From: a virus
Direction: 5' to 3' (one strand)
Length of the DNA: 49,888 nucleotides
IMG/VR virus record: IMGVR_UViG_3300022752_000109
Location: 1 to 49,888 of that record
Part shown: piece after piece, positions 41,774-48,276 of the stretch
Layout of the letters: each line of letters starts with the position of its first letter
Numbering within the stretch: the first letter of the stretch is position 1
Notes under the pieces: generated by a model
The model's input: only the letters and a program-made list of their open reading frames with translations
Databases searched by the model: none
Told to the model about the DNA's origin: nothing
Program-made: the position numbers and the translations under genes

Positions 41774-42958
41774 TCATCTACGAACCACGCTGATAGCAGG
41801 TTCGCCCTTCTCAAAGATAGTATCAACAACTGCCTGCACAGAGCGAGCAGTGGAGATGCCAACTTTATCATAGACAGGCACACAAACCAGACCAAACTTC
41901 TTGGATTCATCGCCCAGACGAATGACCCGACCGATAGTCTGTGAGATGCCAATGTAGTCCATGTTACGCATAAACAAGACTGCTTCCAATCCTGACACGT
42001 TGATGCCCTCAGATAGGATGCTATGATGTATCACAACAAACCGCTTGCTGCTATCCTTACCCCACGCATTGAGAGTATCAAAGAACTTCTCACGATCGAC
42101 CTTCTCGCCGTCAATCACCGCGCCAGTCTTGGATGTAATCATCATCCAAGAATAACCACGCTGTTGAAGTTGCAAGCAGAAGTCAGATTCTGATACCAAA
42201 CCAACAATTTGTTTGGTAGTGCGAGCACAAATTAGGATCTTTTTGATGCCCTGATCATCAATGGTCTCCAGCAGATTCTCAGCATCACGCTCAAAAACTA
42301 CCTGACGATCCTTGACCATAGGCAACTGCTTGACCACAACTTTCGGGGGTAGAATGTAACCACCTTTCACCAATTCGGGTGCAGAAACCTTGCAAATCAC
42401 CTGACCATAAATCTCAGAAATATTCATTCCTGGTTTACCCACAGCAAGCGAATGTTTCGGAGTTGCAGTGAAGAAATAGCAACGCTTTGCGTTAGCAGAA
42501 AAGTACTCAGTTGCAGGAAAAAAGTTACGTTTGACGCTGTTATGTGCCTCATCAAAGTAAATCGTATCCACATCAATCTCTGCCTTTTGCAGGCGATTCA
42601 GAGAGTTGTAAGTAGTGAAGATTAGTTGATGACGCTCAGCAGCAAGACATGCATCAGTGTGAACTGCAATCTGATCAGGATTGGTGGTAGATTCGTGATG
42701 TGTTTCGCCACTATGAACGTGCAAAACTTCAGCGTTAGTGATAAACTCTAGAAACTCGCTAGAAAGTTGCTCAGCAAGCAAAATACGCGGTGCAACAACA
42801 ACAATCGTCTGCGGAGTTTCAGACTCAAACTGTCGCAGAGCATCCACAATCATCTTCAGCGTTTTACCACCGCCAGTAGGAACAATGACTTGACCTTTGC
42901 AATACTTTTGCATTGCATCAATTCCACGTTGCTGAGATGGGCGAAGAGTTGGAATCAT
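41774..42958 (-). CDS. SF2 DEAD-like helicase
   Basis: A 394-residue protein from ATG 42958; a longer TTG-started frame to 42991 is less likely. Motifs in order: Q-like LRPSQQRGIDAM, Walker A PTGGGKT (27-33), Ia APRILLAEQL, DEAH (136-139), TAT (164-166), SEGINV (316-321) and QTIGRVIR (340-347). These are the motifs of a type III-restriction/UvsW-like branch. In T4, UvsW unwinds R-loops and branched DNA to switch replication mode. It may be the UvsW counterpart, but it is shorter (T4 UvsW is about 503) and I cannot exclude a separate helicase. It is cotranscribed with a 199-aa protein and small genes from cassette F. Confidence 0.88.
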   Translation of the reverse strand: MIPTLRPSQQRGIDAMQKYCKGQVIVPTGGGKTLKMIVDALRQFESETPQTIVVVAPRILLAEQLSSEFLEFITNAEVLHVHSGETHHESTTNPDQIAVHTDACLAAERHQLIFTTYNSLNRLQKAEIDVDTIYFDEAHNSVKRNFFPATEYFSANAKRCYFFTATPKHSLAVGKPGMNISEIYGQVICKVSAPELVKGGYILPPKVVVKQLPMVKDRQVVFERDAENLLETIDDQGIKKILICARTTKQIVGLVSESDFCLQLQQRGYSWMMITSKTGAVIDGEKVDREKFFDTLNAWGKDSSKRFVVIHHSILSEGINVSGLEAVLFMRNMDYIGISQTIGRVIRLGDESKKFGLVCVPVYDKVGISTARSVQAVVDTIFEKGEPAISVVRR

Positions 42959-42990
42959 GTGTTTTGTGAAGACCTGTTCATAATAGACCA

Positions 42991-43016
42991 ACCACCTGCC
43001 GATTAAAGCAGGTGGT
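42991..43016. other. Hairpin between the 199-aa gene and the helicase
   Basis: Perfect 9-bp stem ACCACCTGC (42991-42999) with GCAGGTGGT (43008-43016), 8-nt loop. It is at the end of the 199-aa gene. There is no U-run, so it may be an RNA stability or attenuator element. Confidence 0.5.
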
Positions 43017-43036
43017 GGACAGTTTGCAAATTGACT

Positions 43037-43636
43037 TCAGTTGGAGCGAGTTTCGTATACTGTATGCAACCACTTTTGTTTGGCAACAACATTACCATAG
43101 ATGACATGTACGGCAGCAGCGTCATCCTTGTGAACAGAAAGTTGAGAGAATCCGTTGTTGTTTTTGCCAGTCTTTGTAACGCCATCAGAGAATCCAGAAT
43201 CAGGATTCTTAAACTTGGAGCAGTCAACAAGAAAGGCAGAAATAGCGGGGAAATAGTTACCAACATTCTGCACCTTGACACAAAACACCAGAGGCACCTT
43301 TACCTTGCTGTGATTGTTGCCAGTGGCGAAAGATGATGGAGTTGATGTCAGCGTAAGCTTGTCTTCAATCTTTTGAAAAAAGATGACATTATCGTATCCA
43401 TTTGTCTCTTCTCGCACATACTCTGGAGTCTCTCTACTAGCAACAACTTCCAGAGATTTGGCAAAAACAGGAGCAATAAGTTTGCTCTTCTCCGCAGTAT
43501 CATTCGTCATTTCGTCGATGTTATCGTATCCAAAAAGATCAGGCATGTGACGATTCAAACGAGTAGTCGTTTCATCAAGAACTTCAGGCAGAATCTTCTT
43601 GAGGAGATTGATCGTATTTTGAAGATTGTCAGTCAT
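43037..43636 (-). CDS. Hypothetical protein upstream of the helicase (199 aa)
   Basis: MTDNLQNTINLLKKILPEVL with helical N-terminal half, then beta-rich C-terminal half (VKVPLVFCVKVQNVGNYFPA, ISAFLVDCSKFKNPDSGFSD, SVHKDDAAAVHVIYGNVVAK). It has no membrane segments. No domain is recognised. Context: it is immediately upstream of the SF2 helicase and just downstream of a 43-aa membrane protein by overlap (ATGA), so the three may work together. The function is unknown, and an anti-restriction or DNA-processing role is only a guess. Confidence 0.7.
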   Translation of the reverse strand: MTDNLQNTINLLKKILPEVLDETTTRLNRHMPDLFGYDNIDEMTNDTAEKSKLIAPVFAKSLEVVASRETPEYVREETNGYDNVIFFQKIEDKLTLTSTPSSFATGNNHSKVKVPLVFCVKVQNVGNYFPAISAFLVDCSKFKNPDSGFSDGVTKTGKNNNGFSQLSVHKDDAAAVHVIYGNVVAKQKWLHTVYETRSN

Positions 43637-43764
43637 TTGCGAAGAGGTGAGTTGTAGTAGCGACGAAAAACAGTAACGAGAATAATGAGAGTGGAAATTA
43701 CACCAATGAAACCGAGATAAGTTACGGAATCACCGACGAAGTTAAGAGTTTCAGGCGTAGTCAT
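43633..43764 (-). CDS. Small membrane protein (43 aa)
   Basis: ATG at 43762-43764: MTTPETLNFVGDSVTYLGFI, GVISTLIILVTVFRRYYNSP, ends RK. One hydrophobic segment (about residues 13-32) flanked by basic C-terminal residues predicts a single-span protein with C-end inside. Start overlaps the 43-aa acidic gene by 14 nt, stop overlaps the 199-aa gene (ATGA). Confidence 0.65.
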   Translation of the reverse strand: MTTPETLNFVGDSVTYLGFIGVISTLIILVTVFRRYYNSPLRK

Positions 43765-43882
43765 AATTAGCAGCAAGGTAACCATCAAAATCGAAATCTT
43801 TTTCATCCAGAAGTTCTGGGATGTCGAAGATCTCTCCAGCAGAATCTTGAATCTCAGACCAGAAATCGGTGTCGAAGTCCAT
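43751..43882 (-). CDS. Small acidic protein (43 aa)
   Basis: Start at ATG 43882 (a longer frame reaches into cassette F): MDFDTDFWSEIQDSAGEIFD, IPELLDEKDFDFDGYLAANYDYA. Extremely acidic, with no K-rich region. Acidic mini-proteins of this sort occur as DNA mimics or inhibitors in phages, but no specific match is seen. It is first behind cassette F. Confidence 0.6.
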   Translation of the reverse strand: MDFDTDFWSEIQDSAGEIFDIPELLDEKDFDFDGYLAANYDYA

Positions 43883-43884
43883 AG

Positions 43885-43969
43885 TTGTGTGTTTTTTTGA
43901 CTCTTTTAGTATTGCATGGATTCCAGCAAACCACAAGGGGGGTGTGCCAGTTTTTTCACTGGCACACCC
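43885..43969 (-). promoter_or_regulatory. Promoter/stem-loop cassette, copy F
   Basis: Minus strand: 10-bp (12-bp with flanks) stem GTGTGCCAGT/ACTGGCACAC (43942-43967), TTGTGG (43931-43936), 17 nt, TGC-AATACT (43908-43913), leader AAAAGAGTCAAAAAAACAC. Second sub-type with copy G. Confidence 0.75.
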
Positions 43970-43975
43970 TGCGAT

Positions 43976-44209
43976 TCATGTTAAAAATCTTTCAACAATA
44001 CGAGATTCTTCATTATCTACAAGGGCAAATCTTTGTGCTTTGATGACATTTGCACGAAGATTGCCATAATATTCTGAATAAGATTCGTTGTCATCTAACA
44101 CAATCAAATCAAAACATTCATCATCATTTTCTGCGATAACATTCCACACTCCTCCATATTCAGATTGCGGAAACTTGATGAAGTGATCTACGACGTAAAA
44201 GTGTTTCAT
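43976..44209 (-). CDS. Hypothetical protein (77 aa)
   Basis: MKHFYVVDHFIKFPQSEYGG, VWNVIAENDDECFDLIVLDD, YGNLRANVIKAQRFALVDNE. The pattern 'VWNVIAENDDECFDLI' is that of a small mixed alpha/beta protein seen in cyanomyoviruses; function unknown. A strong promoter lies upstream at 44233-44261, giving a transcription unit separate from the cassettes. Confidence 0.7.
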   Translation of the reverse strand: MKHFYVVDHFIKFPQSEYGGVWNVIAENDDECFDLIVLDDNESYSEYYGNLRANVIKAQRFALVDNEESRIVERFLT

Positions 44210-44232
44210 TAAACCTTGAAAATTACCTCTTA

Positions 44233-44261
44233 ATTATAGTGGGATTTGTTTTTTTCGTCAA
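44233..44261 (-). promoter_or_regulatory. Sigma70-like promoter
   Basis: Minus strand TTGACG (44256-44261), 17-nt spacer, TATAAT (44233-44238); only one base from consensus. Leads into the 77-aa gene. Confidence 0.7.
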
Positions 44262-44283
44262 GAATGTGTGGGATAAAATACTG

Positions 44284-44409
44284 TCATACAAACTCTGCAA
44301 GATAGTAGTCTACAGTGATTTCAAGTTCTGCTGCTTTTCGCTCTACATCCTCATCATGTTGGCAGAACAAATCAAGAGTAGACTCAGACAGACAATTTTC
44401 TTCATTCAT
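44284..44409 (-). CDS. Small acidic protein (41 aa)
   Basis: ATG at 44407-44409: MNEENCLSESTLDLFCQHDE, DVERKAAELEITVDYYLAEF, V. It is helical and acidic, with two cysteines. Its start overlaps the end of the 43-aa membrane protein gene. Function unknown. Confidence 0.6.
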   Translation of the reverse strand: MNEENCLSESTLDLFCQHDEDVERKAAELEITVDYYLAEFV

Positions 44410-44533
44410 GGTGTTGATTTGCTTGGTGATAATACGCTTCAAACATTTTTGCATCTCGCTGGATTAGAAAGACATTCCAACCAATTATGGTAGCAATACC
44501 AATTAATCCAGCGATAACATACTTACGACTCAT
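44402..44533 (-). CDS. Small membrane protein (43 aa)
   Basis: ATG at 44531-44533: MSRKYVIAGLIGIATIIGWN, VFLIQRDAKMFEAYYHQANQ, HHE. One hydrophobic segment (about 5-24) after a short basic N-terminus predicts an inner-membrane anchor with a His-rich tail. The start overlaps the preceding stop (ATGA). Confidence 0.65.
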   Translation of the reverse strand: MSRKYVIAGLIGIATIIGWNVFLIQRDAKMFEAYYHQANQHHE

Positions 44534-44937
44534 ACTGCAAGTGCTCCAGAGGGGATTTCCTGACTTTCAAGATAAGTTTCGTGCCAGTCACAGGTATCAT
44601 AGCACAACCAACCTTCTTTTTGAGTATAAACGTATGCAAACTCTTCGGCATCTTGAGTCAAATACTCTTGCAGGTTGGCATCAAGACGAGGAGGGCAATA
44701 TTCACCACGTTGAGAGTAGTAAAGTGGACCTTGTGCAACAGTTTCATTGTTAAAACCAGCATTAGTCCAAGCAGAACTCATATCACCGCCATCAATCAGT
44801 TCGGCGGCAAGTTCTTTGCTATTATAGTGAGTTTTAAGAATACGACCCAACCACTCAGGATAACCATCCCAGTGATGATAGGCAGACAAAATGCTGCCAT
44901 CTTTCAATTCGATACCAATGCGAGAGCGGGTTGCCAT
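44530..44937 (-). CDS. Conserved hypothetical protein (135 aa)
   Basis: Start at ATG 44937 (upstream codons fall in cassette G): MATRSRIGIELKDGSILSAY, HHWDGYPEWLGRILKTHYNS, then GLLCYD/EGWLCYDTCDWHETYL. 'MATRSRIGIExxDGSIxSxYHHWDGYPExLG' is a well-defined family found in bacteria, archaea and phages without established function. It has several Trp/Tyr/His that suggest a ligand-binding site. First gene behind cassette G. Confidence 0.82.
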   Translation of the reverse strand: MATRSRIGIELKDGSILSAYHHWDGYPEWLGRILKTHYNSKELAAELIDGGDMSSAWTNAGFNNETVAQGPLYYSQRGEYCPPRLDANLQEYLTQDAEEFAYVYTQKEGWLCYDTCDWHETYLESQEIPSGALAV

Positions 44938-44939
44938 TC

Positions 44940-45021
44940 GTCGTGTTTCTTTGACTCTTTTAGTATTGCACGAAATCCAGCAGACCACAAGGGGTCTTGT
45001 GCCACTTCCTCAATTGGCACA
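44940..45021 (-). promoter_or_regulatory. Promoter/stem-loop cassette, copy G
   Basis: Minus strand: hairpin TGTGCCA/TGGCACA (44998-45021), TTGTGG (44985-44990), 17 nt, TGC-AATACT (44962-44967), leader AAAAGAGTCAAAGAAACAC as in copy F. Confidence 0.7.
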
Positions 45022-45414
45022 CCCTTTTGGTTTTCTCTTTTTTTTCACTGATTTTACTTCTTGAATGTCTTTTTCATAGACCAGATAATCACTCTTTTTA
45101 AGTTTACTTCGAGTCACATACTTTTCCATGTTGATCTTAGAATCGAAGAAACATATTTTCTTATCCTTGAGATCTTTTCCTTCCATATGTTCCAATCTAA
45201 TTGGAAACATCGAATGAGGAAACTCTGGATTAGGATTTGCCTTCATTTTGAGTGCCATTGGTTTCACCATCTTCATTCCCAGTATAACGTATTTTCCTCG
45301 GACTGTAAAGTCCAGGCCAAGTATTCCTAATGATTTCTGCAAGTTTATGGGGAGTTTCGGATTTAATATTTCACAGATTGAAAGAATCCATTCTTTTCTA
45401 CGATTGCAGAGCAC
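45010..45414 (-). CDS. Hypothetical protein, start uncertain
   Basis: An open frame of up to 134 codons from a GTG at 45414 that overlaps the phosphoesterase gene by 52 nt; no in-frame ATG occurs until about 45276. A start near the end of the phosphoesterase gene is possible. Content: LGILGLDFTVRGKYVILGMK and HSMFPIRLEHMEGKDLKDKK, then a very basic C-terminus (KSVKKKRKPK). The basic tail suggests nucleic-acid or membrane contact. Hairpin and cassette G follow the stop. Confidence 0.5.
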   Translation of the reverse strand: MLCNRRKEWILSICEILNPKLPINLQKSLGILGLDFTVRGKYVILGMKMVKPMALKMKANPNPEFPHSMFPIRLEHMEGKDLKDKKICFFDSKINMEKYVTRSKLKKSDYLVYEKDIQEVKSVKKKRKPKGCAN

Positions 45415-46064
45415 GTATCAACAAAATCTCCGCAGCACATATACTCAATTTTACCAAACTTTCTCATATTATTGTGATGAATGTGACCACAGATAATACC
45501 CTTATAATCACCTTTCTGAGCACAATAGTTTGCTATATCAGTTTCATACTGATTGATATAGTTTTTGCCTTTAATTGTATTCTTTAGGGCATACACTAAT
45601 GAAAATCTAAAAATCTTTTCGAGAAATAAACTCAGCGGAGTGATAAACTCATATCCCCAATTAAAACAAAGTTGTTTCCAAGAGCCAGAAGAAAACTCAG
45701 AATGTTGATCTCCATGTGTGCAAAGATACTTATCACCATCTTTGGTCTTATACACATACTCTTCAACCATTTTGAAGTTTTCGTGGTCAAATGAACAATA
45801 TCTTCTCAACATTCCTTCGTGATTTCCAGGAATATAAACGATTTCTACACCTTTCTTTGCAAGATTTAGAATTTGATGCACACATTCGGTATGTTCTTTC
45901 TTCCAGTGTGTATTATATTTCTCCATACAATACACATCAATAATATCACCGACCAACACTAACTTCTTGGTTTTGATTTCTTTCAAAAACTTATAAAACT
46001 TTTTTACATTACACCGTGTCGTGCCAAGGTGTACATCTGAAACAAATACTGCATCGAAAGTCAT
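45363..46064 (-). CDS. LpxH-like calcineurin-type metallophosphoesterase
   Basis: A 233-residue protein with the metal-binding motifs in order: D10-V-H12 (VSDVHLGT), G-D40-x-x-D43 (LVGDIID), G-N81-H-E (IPGNHEGM), H117-G-D-x-H121 (THGDQH) and G-H194-I-H196-H (CGHIHHN). This is the pattern of UDP-2,3-diacylglucosamine hydrolases and related phosphoesterases. An amphipathic, hydrophobic segment (LFLEKIFRFSLVYAL, about 146-160) fits the membrane-associated cap. The substrate in a phage is unknown; lipid A precursor, nucleotide or peptide-linked phosphate are possible. Confidence 0.85.
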   Translation of the reverse strand: MTFDAVFVSDVHLGTTRCNVKKFYKFLKEIKTKKLVLVGDIIDVYCMEKYNTHWKKEHTECVHQILNLAKKGVEIVYIPGNHEGMLRRYCSFDHENFKMVEEYVYKTKDGDKYLCTHGDQHSEFSSGSWKQLCFNWGYEFITPLSLFLEKIFRFSLVYALKNTIKGKNYINQYETDIANYCAQKGDYKGIICGHIHHNNMRKFGKIEYMCCGDFVDTCSAIVEKNGFFQSVKY

Positions 46065-46068
46065 AAAA

Positions 46069-46464
46069 TTATCTTCCCGTCACATCTTCGTAGTCTTGTA
46101 GTATACCATGCCTGAAGTGTAAACACAAGCGGGGCCAATCTTCCCATGCACCTTTCCATCCTTCGGGATGAATTTCAATATACTTTGTGATTTCATGGAG
46201 TTTGAATTTTCCATGTTTACCTGTTGGTATCCATTCGAAGTTTAGAAATCCATGTTTTTCGTTGTATCGTTCATCATCTTTGGCAATCTCTTCAAATGTA
46301 TGAGTGTCATGATATTGTGGGCACCACAATCTACCTGCTGGATCTAACCAGTAGTCAGTCATTGTGCCACCGATACCTTCTTCAATATCTTTGGTTTGGC
46401 ACACCACATTTGTAAACTGTTCTCCAAGATTATATGAAGAACGTAGATAGTCAAACATTCCCAT
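46069..46464 (-). CDS. Hypothetical protein (131 aa)
   Basis: MGMFDYLRSSYNLGEQFTNV, VCQTKDIEEGIGGTMTDYWL, DPAGRLWCPQYHDTHTFEEI, then PEGWKGAWEDWPRLCLHFRH and DVTGR. The pattern 'FDYLRSSYxLGExFTxVxCQTKDIEEG-GGTMTxYWLDPxGxL' is a recurring cyanomyovirus protein (from memory), function unknown. It has possible metal ligands C28, C52, H55. It ends 4 nt before the phosphoesterase start. Confidence 0.75.
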   Translation of the reverse strand: MGMFDYLRSSYNLGEQFTNVVCQTKDIEEGIGGTMTDYWLDPAGRLWCPQYHDTHTFEEIAKDDERYNEKHGFLNFEWIPTGKHGKFKLHEITKYIEIHPEGWKGAWEDWPRLCLHFRHGILQDYEDVTGR

Positions 46465-46466
46465 TG

Positions 46467-46703
46467 TTATACCTCCAAATTATCAACAAGAATAGAGTTT
46501 GCGTCTTTTTTACGAATAAACATTTCAGTCATTCCTATTCTAATATGAATTGGACGAAACCATCCATTTCGTAACACTTCTACTTCATTTCCTTCAATTA
46601 TACCAAGGCTTTTTAATTTATTTCGAAATCCTTGATTGCAAGATGAGATTGCGACTATTTTAGATTTTGTATGTGATTTGAGATTACTCAAAGTCTTCAT
46701 CAT
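46467..46703 (-). CDS. FeoA-domain protein
   Basis: A 78-residue protein (or 77 from the second ATG). The core 'RNKLKSLGIIEGNEVEVLRNGWFRPIHIRIGMTEMFIRKKDANSILVD' fits the FeoA fold: an SH3-like barrel with the signature L-x-x-L-G-I-x-x-G-x-E-V-E-V and the closing 'RKxxAxxIxV'. In bacteria FeoA is a cytosolic partner of the iron transporter FeoB; no FeoB is present here. It may be a regulatory protein or an iron-acquisition gene taken from a host. Its start overlaps the upstream gene by 20 nt. The fold assignment is based on pattern only. Confidence 0.7.
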   Translation of the reverse strand: MMKTLSNLKSHTKSKIVAISSCNQGFRNKLKSLGIIEGNEVEVLRNGWFRPIHIRIGMTEMFIRKKDANSILVDNLEV

Positions 46704-47031
46704 TTAACTCCACACCATCAGTAAGTTCTTTGATTCTATCAAAGAAATCTTCATCCAGTGGATAGACTTTTTCTTCACCACGATCAATCTTATCGCACAG
46801 TTCCATCAGGTATTCTAGAAATTCTTTGGGATAAGTTTCATCCATATTGATACTTGCCCAAAACCATTCATAACACTCTTGATATGGATCATCCTCTTTC
46901 AGTAGAGCATAATTCTCATAGTTTCCACTGATGAGATCTCTCCACATCTTAAAGTTATTCCACATCTCTCTCCAACCAGTTTGGAAACAGTGCCCGAAAT
47001 AATACTCAAACCAGTTCAGTTTGGTTTTCAT
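46684..47031 (-). CDS. Hypothetical protein (115 aa)
   Basis: Start at ATG 47031, preceded by GAGAGGAA: MKTKLNWFEYYFGHCFQTGW, REMWNNFKMWRDLISGNYEN, then acidic YQECYEWFWASINMDETYPK and ELTDGVELNDEDFE. Trp- and Tyr-rich, helical. No family recognised. It overlaps the FeoA gene by 20 nt, so they are co-translated. Confidence 0.65.
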   Translation of the reverse strand: MKTKLNWFEYYFGHCFQTGWREMWNNFKMWRDLISGNYENYALLKEDDPYQECYEWFWASINMDETYPKEFLEYLMELCDKIDRGEEKVYPLDEDFFDRIKELTDGVELNDEDFE

Positions 47032-47056
47032 TGTTGCTGTTCCTCTCACAGGTGTG

Positions 47057-47203
47057 CTAAACATTTACAATTTTCTCAAGATCTTCTTGAATGGCGCGAA
47101 TAAAATCTTCTTCAGTCCAAGTATTTAACATACTTTCTACTGGATCATTTTCATCCCAGGTAATTTTAAAAGTATTCTCTTCAGTTTCTTTTACATCAAT
47201 CAT
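47057..47203 (-). CDS. Small acidic protein (48 aa)
   Basis: ATG at 47201-47203: MIDVKETEENTFKITWDEND, PVESMLNTWTEEDFIRAIQE, DLEKIVNV. The pattern 'FKITWDENDPVESMLNxWTEEDF' is a small-protein pattern seen repeatedly in cyanomyoviruses (from memory). The start overlaps the preceding stop (ATGA). Function unknown. Confidence 0.7.
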   Translation of the reverse strand: MIDVKETEENTFKITWDENDPVESMLNTWTEEDFIRAIQEDLEKIVNV

Positions 47204-47418
47204 TTGAACCCCTTTACCTCTTGTTTTCTATCTAGAACTTCAATGTGACTCAAAAAGTTCCCACTACGGTTCCACCATAATAGTTGAGCATCTTCATAAT
47301 TGTCAAATACTTGATAAGTGCCGTCACTATACACTACCTTATAATCGTGACGAAGATAAGGTTCATTTGATGTTTGCTTGAAGTATTGTGGTGATGATGG
47401 ATCAATAAGTTGAGTCAT
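47200..47418 (-). CDS. Small hypothetical protein (72 aa)
   Basis: Start at ATG 47418, which overlaps the stop of the membrane protein gene (ATGA): MTQLIDPSSPQYFKQTSNEP, YLRHDYKVVYSDGTYQVFDN, YEDAQLLWWNRSGNFLSHIE. A small beta-type domain of 'YKVVYSDGTYQVFDNYEDAQLLWWN'. The frame continues upstream but would overlap the membrane gene by 140 nt, which I reject. Confidence 0.68.
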   Translation of the reverse strand: MTQLIDPSSPQYFKQTSNEPYLRHDYKVVYSDGTYQVFDNYEDAQLLWWNRSGNFLSHIEVLDRKQEVKGFK

Positions 47419-47618
47419 TTTCTGCAATCCAGGAAATATTGATATCGTGCTGCATTTGTAGGAGAATATTCTACTACATTGCACTCTTCGTAGACATCCA
47501 CGATACGAAACTTTTGCTCTACTGGGGTTGGTTGCATTTCTAACCAGTTTGCAGCACAATTCATAGCAAATGCAACTACTCCAAGTCCAACAATAAAAAT
47601 AACAACTCCCTTAGTCAT
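47415..47618 (-). CDS. Small membrane protein (67 aa)
   Basis: MTKGVVIFIVGLGVVAFAMN, CAANWLEMQPTPVEQKFRIV, DVYEECNVVEYSPTNAARYQYFLDCRK. One hydrophobic segment (about 4-24) ending at a Cys-containing boundary, then an extramembrane domain with four conserved-looking Cys (C21, C46, C65). It could be a secreted or periplasmic small protein; a lipobox is not clear. The neighbours overlap at both ends. Confidence 0.68.
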   Translation of the reverse strand: MTKGVVIFIVGLGVVAFAMNCAANWLEMQPTPVEQKFRIVDVYEECNVVEYSPTNAARYQYFLDCRK

Positions 47619-47815
47619 TCTTTTACCTCAATTGTGGGGACATCAATCCATTTACCATTTTCAAGAGATTGAAGTTTATATGACATACGAGTGTAAGTAA
47701 TCTCCTTGTCTCTAAAAGGTGGAATAACTCTCAACCAGTGTAGAAACTTCGGCATATCTTCGCAAGTTTCAACCATTTTGTATTTTGTTTCAGTTTTTAG
47801 GTATCGTAATTTCAT
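47615..47815 (-). CDS. Small basic hypothetical protein (66 aa)
   Basis: Start at ATG 47815, 2 nt after the preceding stop: MKLRYLKTETKYKMVETCED, MPKFLHWLRVIPPFRDKEIT, YTRMSYKLQSLENGKWIDVP. It is basic and beta-rich. No family recognised. A longer frame to 47857 would overlap the 152-aa gene. Confidence 0.62.
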   Translation of the reverse strand: MKLRYLKTETKYKMVETCEDMPKFLHWLRVIPPFRDKEITYTRMSYKLQSLENGKWIDVPTIEVKE

Positions 47816-47817
47816 AG

Positions 47818-48276
47818 TTACCACCCAGTAAAACCAAAAATATATCCTAGTCCCCATTCTAATGTATGAGGTGGCAATTCGTCAATATGATTAAAAGCAG
47901 TTTGTCGTGCCAATAGAATGCGTTCTTTACCCACAGCAAGTAGATTTGCCTTGGATGCTTTAAGAAACTCGTTGTAATCTTCTGTGTTATTATTCTTTGC
48001 TCCACTAATGTATAACCGACGAACTTCTTTAAATAATTCTGCTGTTTCAGGGGCAAATGTGACTACATTCTCACCCAAAGGAATACTCATCGTTTTCATA
48101 CATCCCATAGAAAACTTCATTGCATCTCTGGTTTCTTCTACTGACAAAGCATCCTCATCTTCAGATCTAAACATATGTTGAATCACTCCATTGGTGCATT
48201 CAATCACACGCAACAGAGCAATCTTATCCTTCTCCACATCAGGAAGAGATTCAAATAGTGTATCCCAGTCAGTCAT
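47818..48276 (-). CDS. Hypothetical helical protein (152 aa)
   Basis: MTDWDTLFESLPDVEKDKIA, LLRVIECTNGVIQHMFRSED, then MKTMSIPLGENVVTFAPETA, ELFKEVRRLYISGAKNNNTE and a glycine-ended C-terminus (WGLGYIFGFTGW). It is mostly helical. Start overlaps the preceding gene by 8 nt. Function unknown. Confidence 0.68.
   Translation of the reverse strand: MTDWDTLFESLPDVEKDKIALLRVIECTNGVIQHMFRSEDEDALSVEETRDAMKFSMGCMKTMSIPLGENVVTFAPETAELFKEVRRLYISGAKNNNTEDYNEFLKASKANLLAVGKERILLARQTAFNHIDELPPHTLEWGLGYIFGFTGW

Noticed and set aside
42959-42991. Helicase start at TTG 42991
   Set aside because: The extra 11 residues (VYYEQVFTKH) begin with a non-ATG codon and overlap the hairpin; ATG 42958 opens directly into the conserved MIPTLRPSQQ segment.
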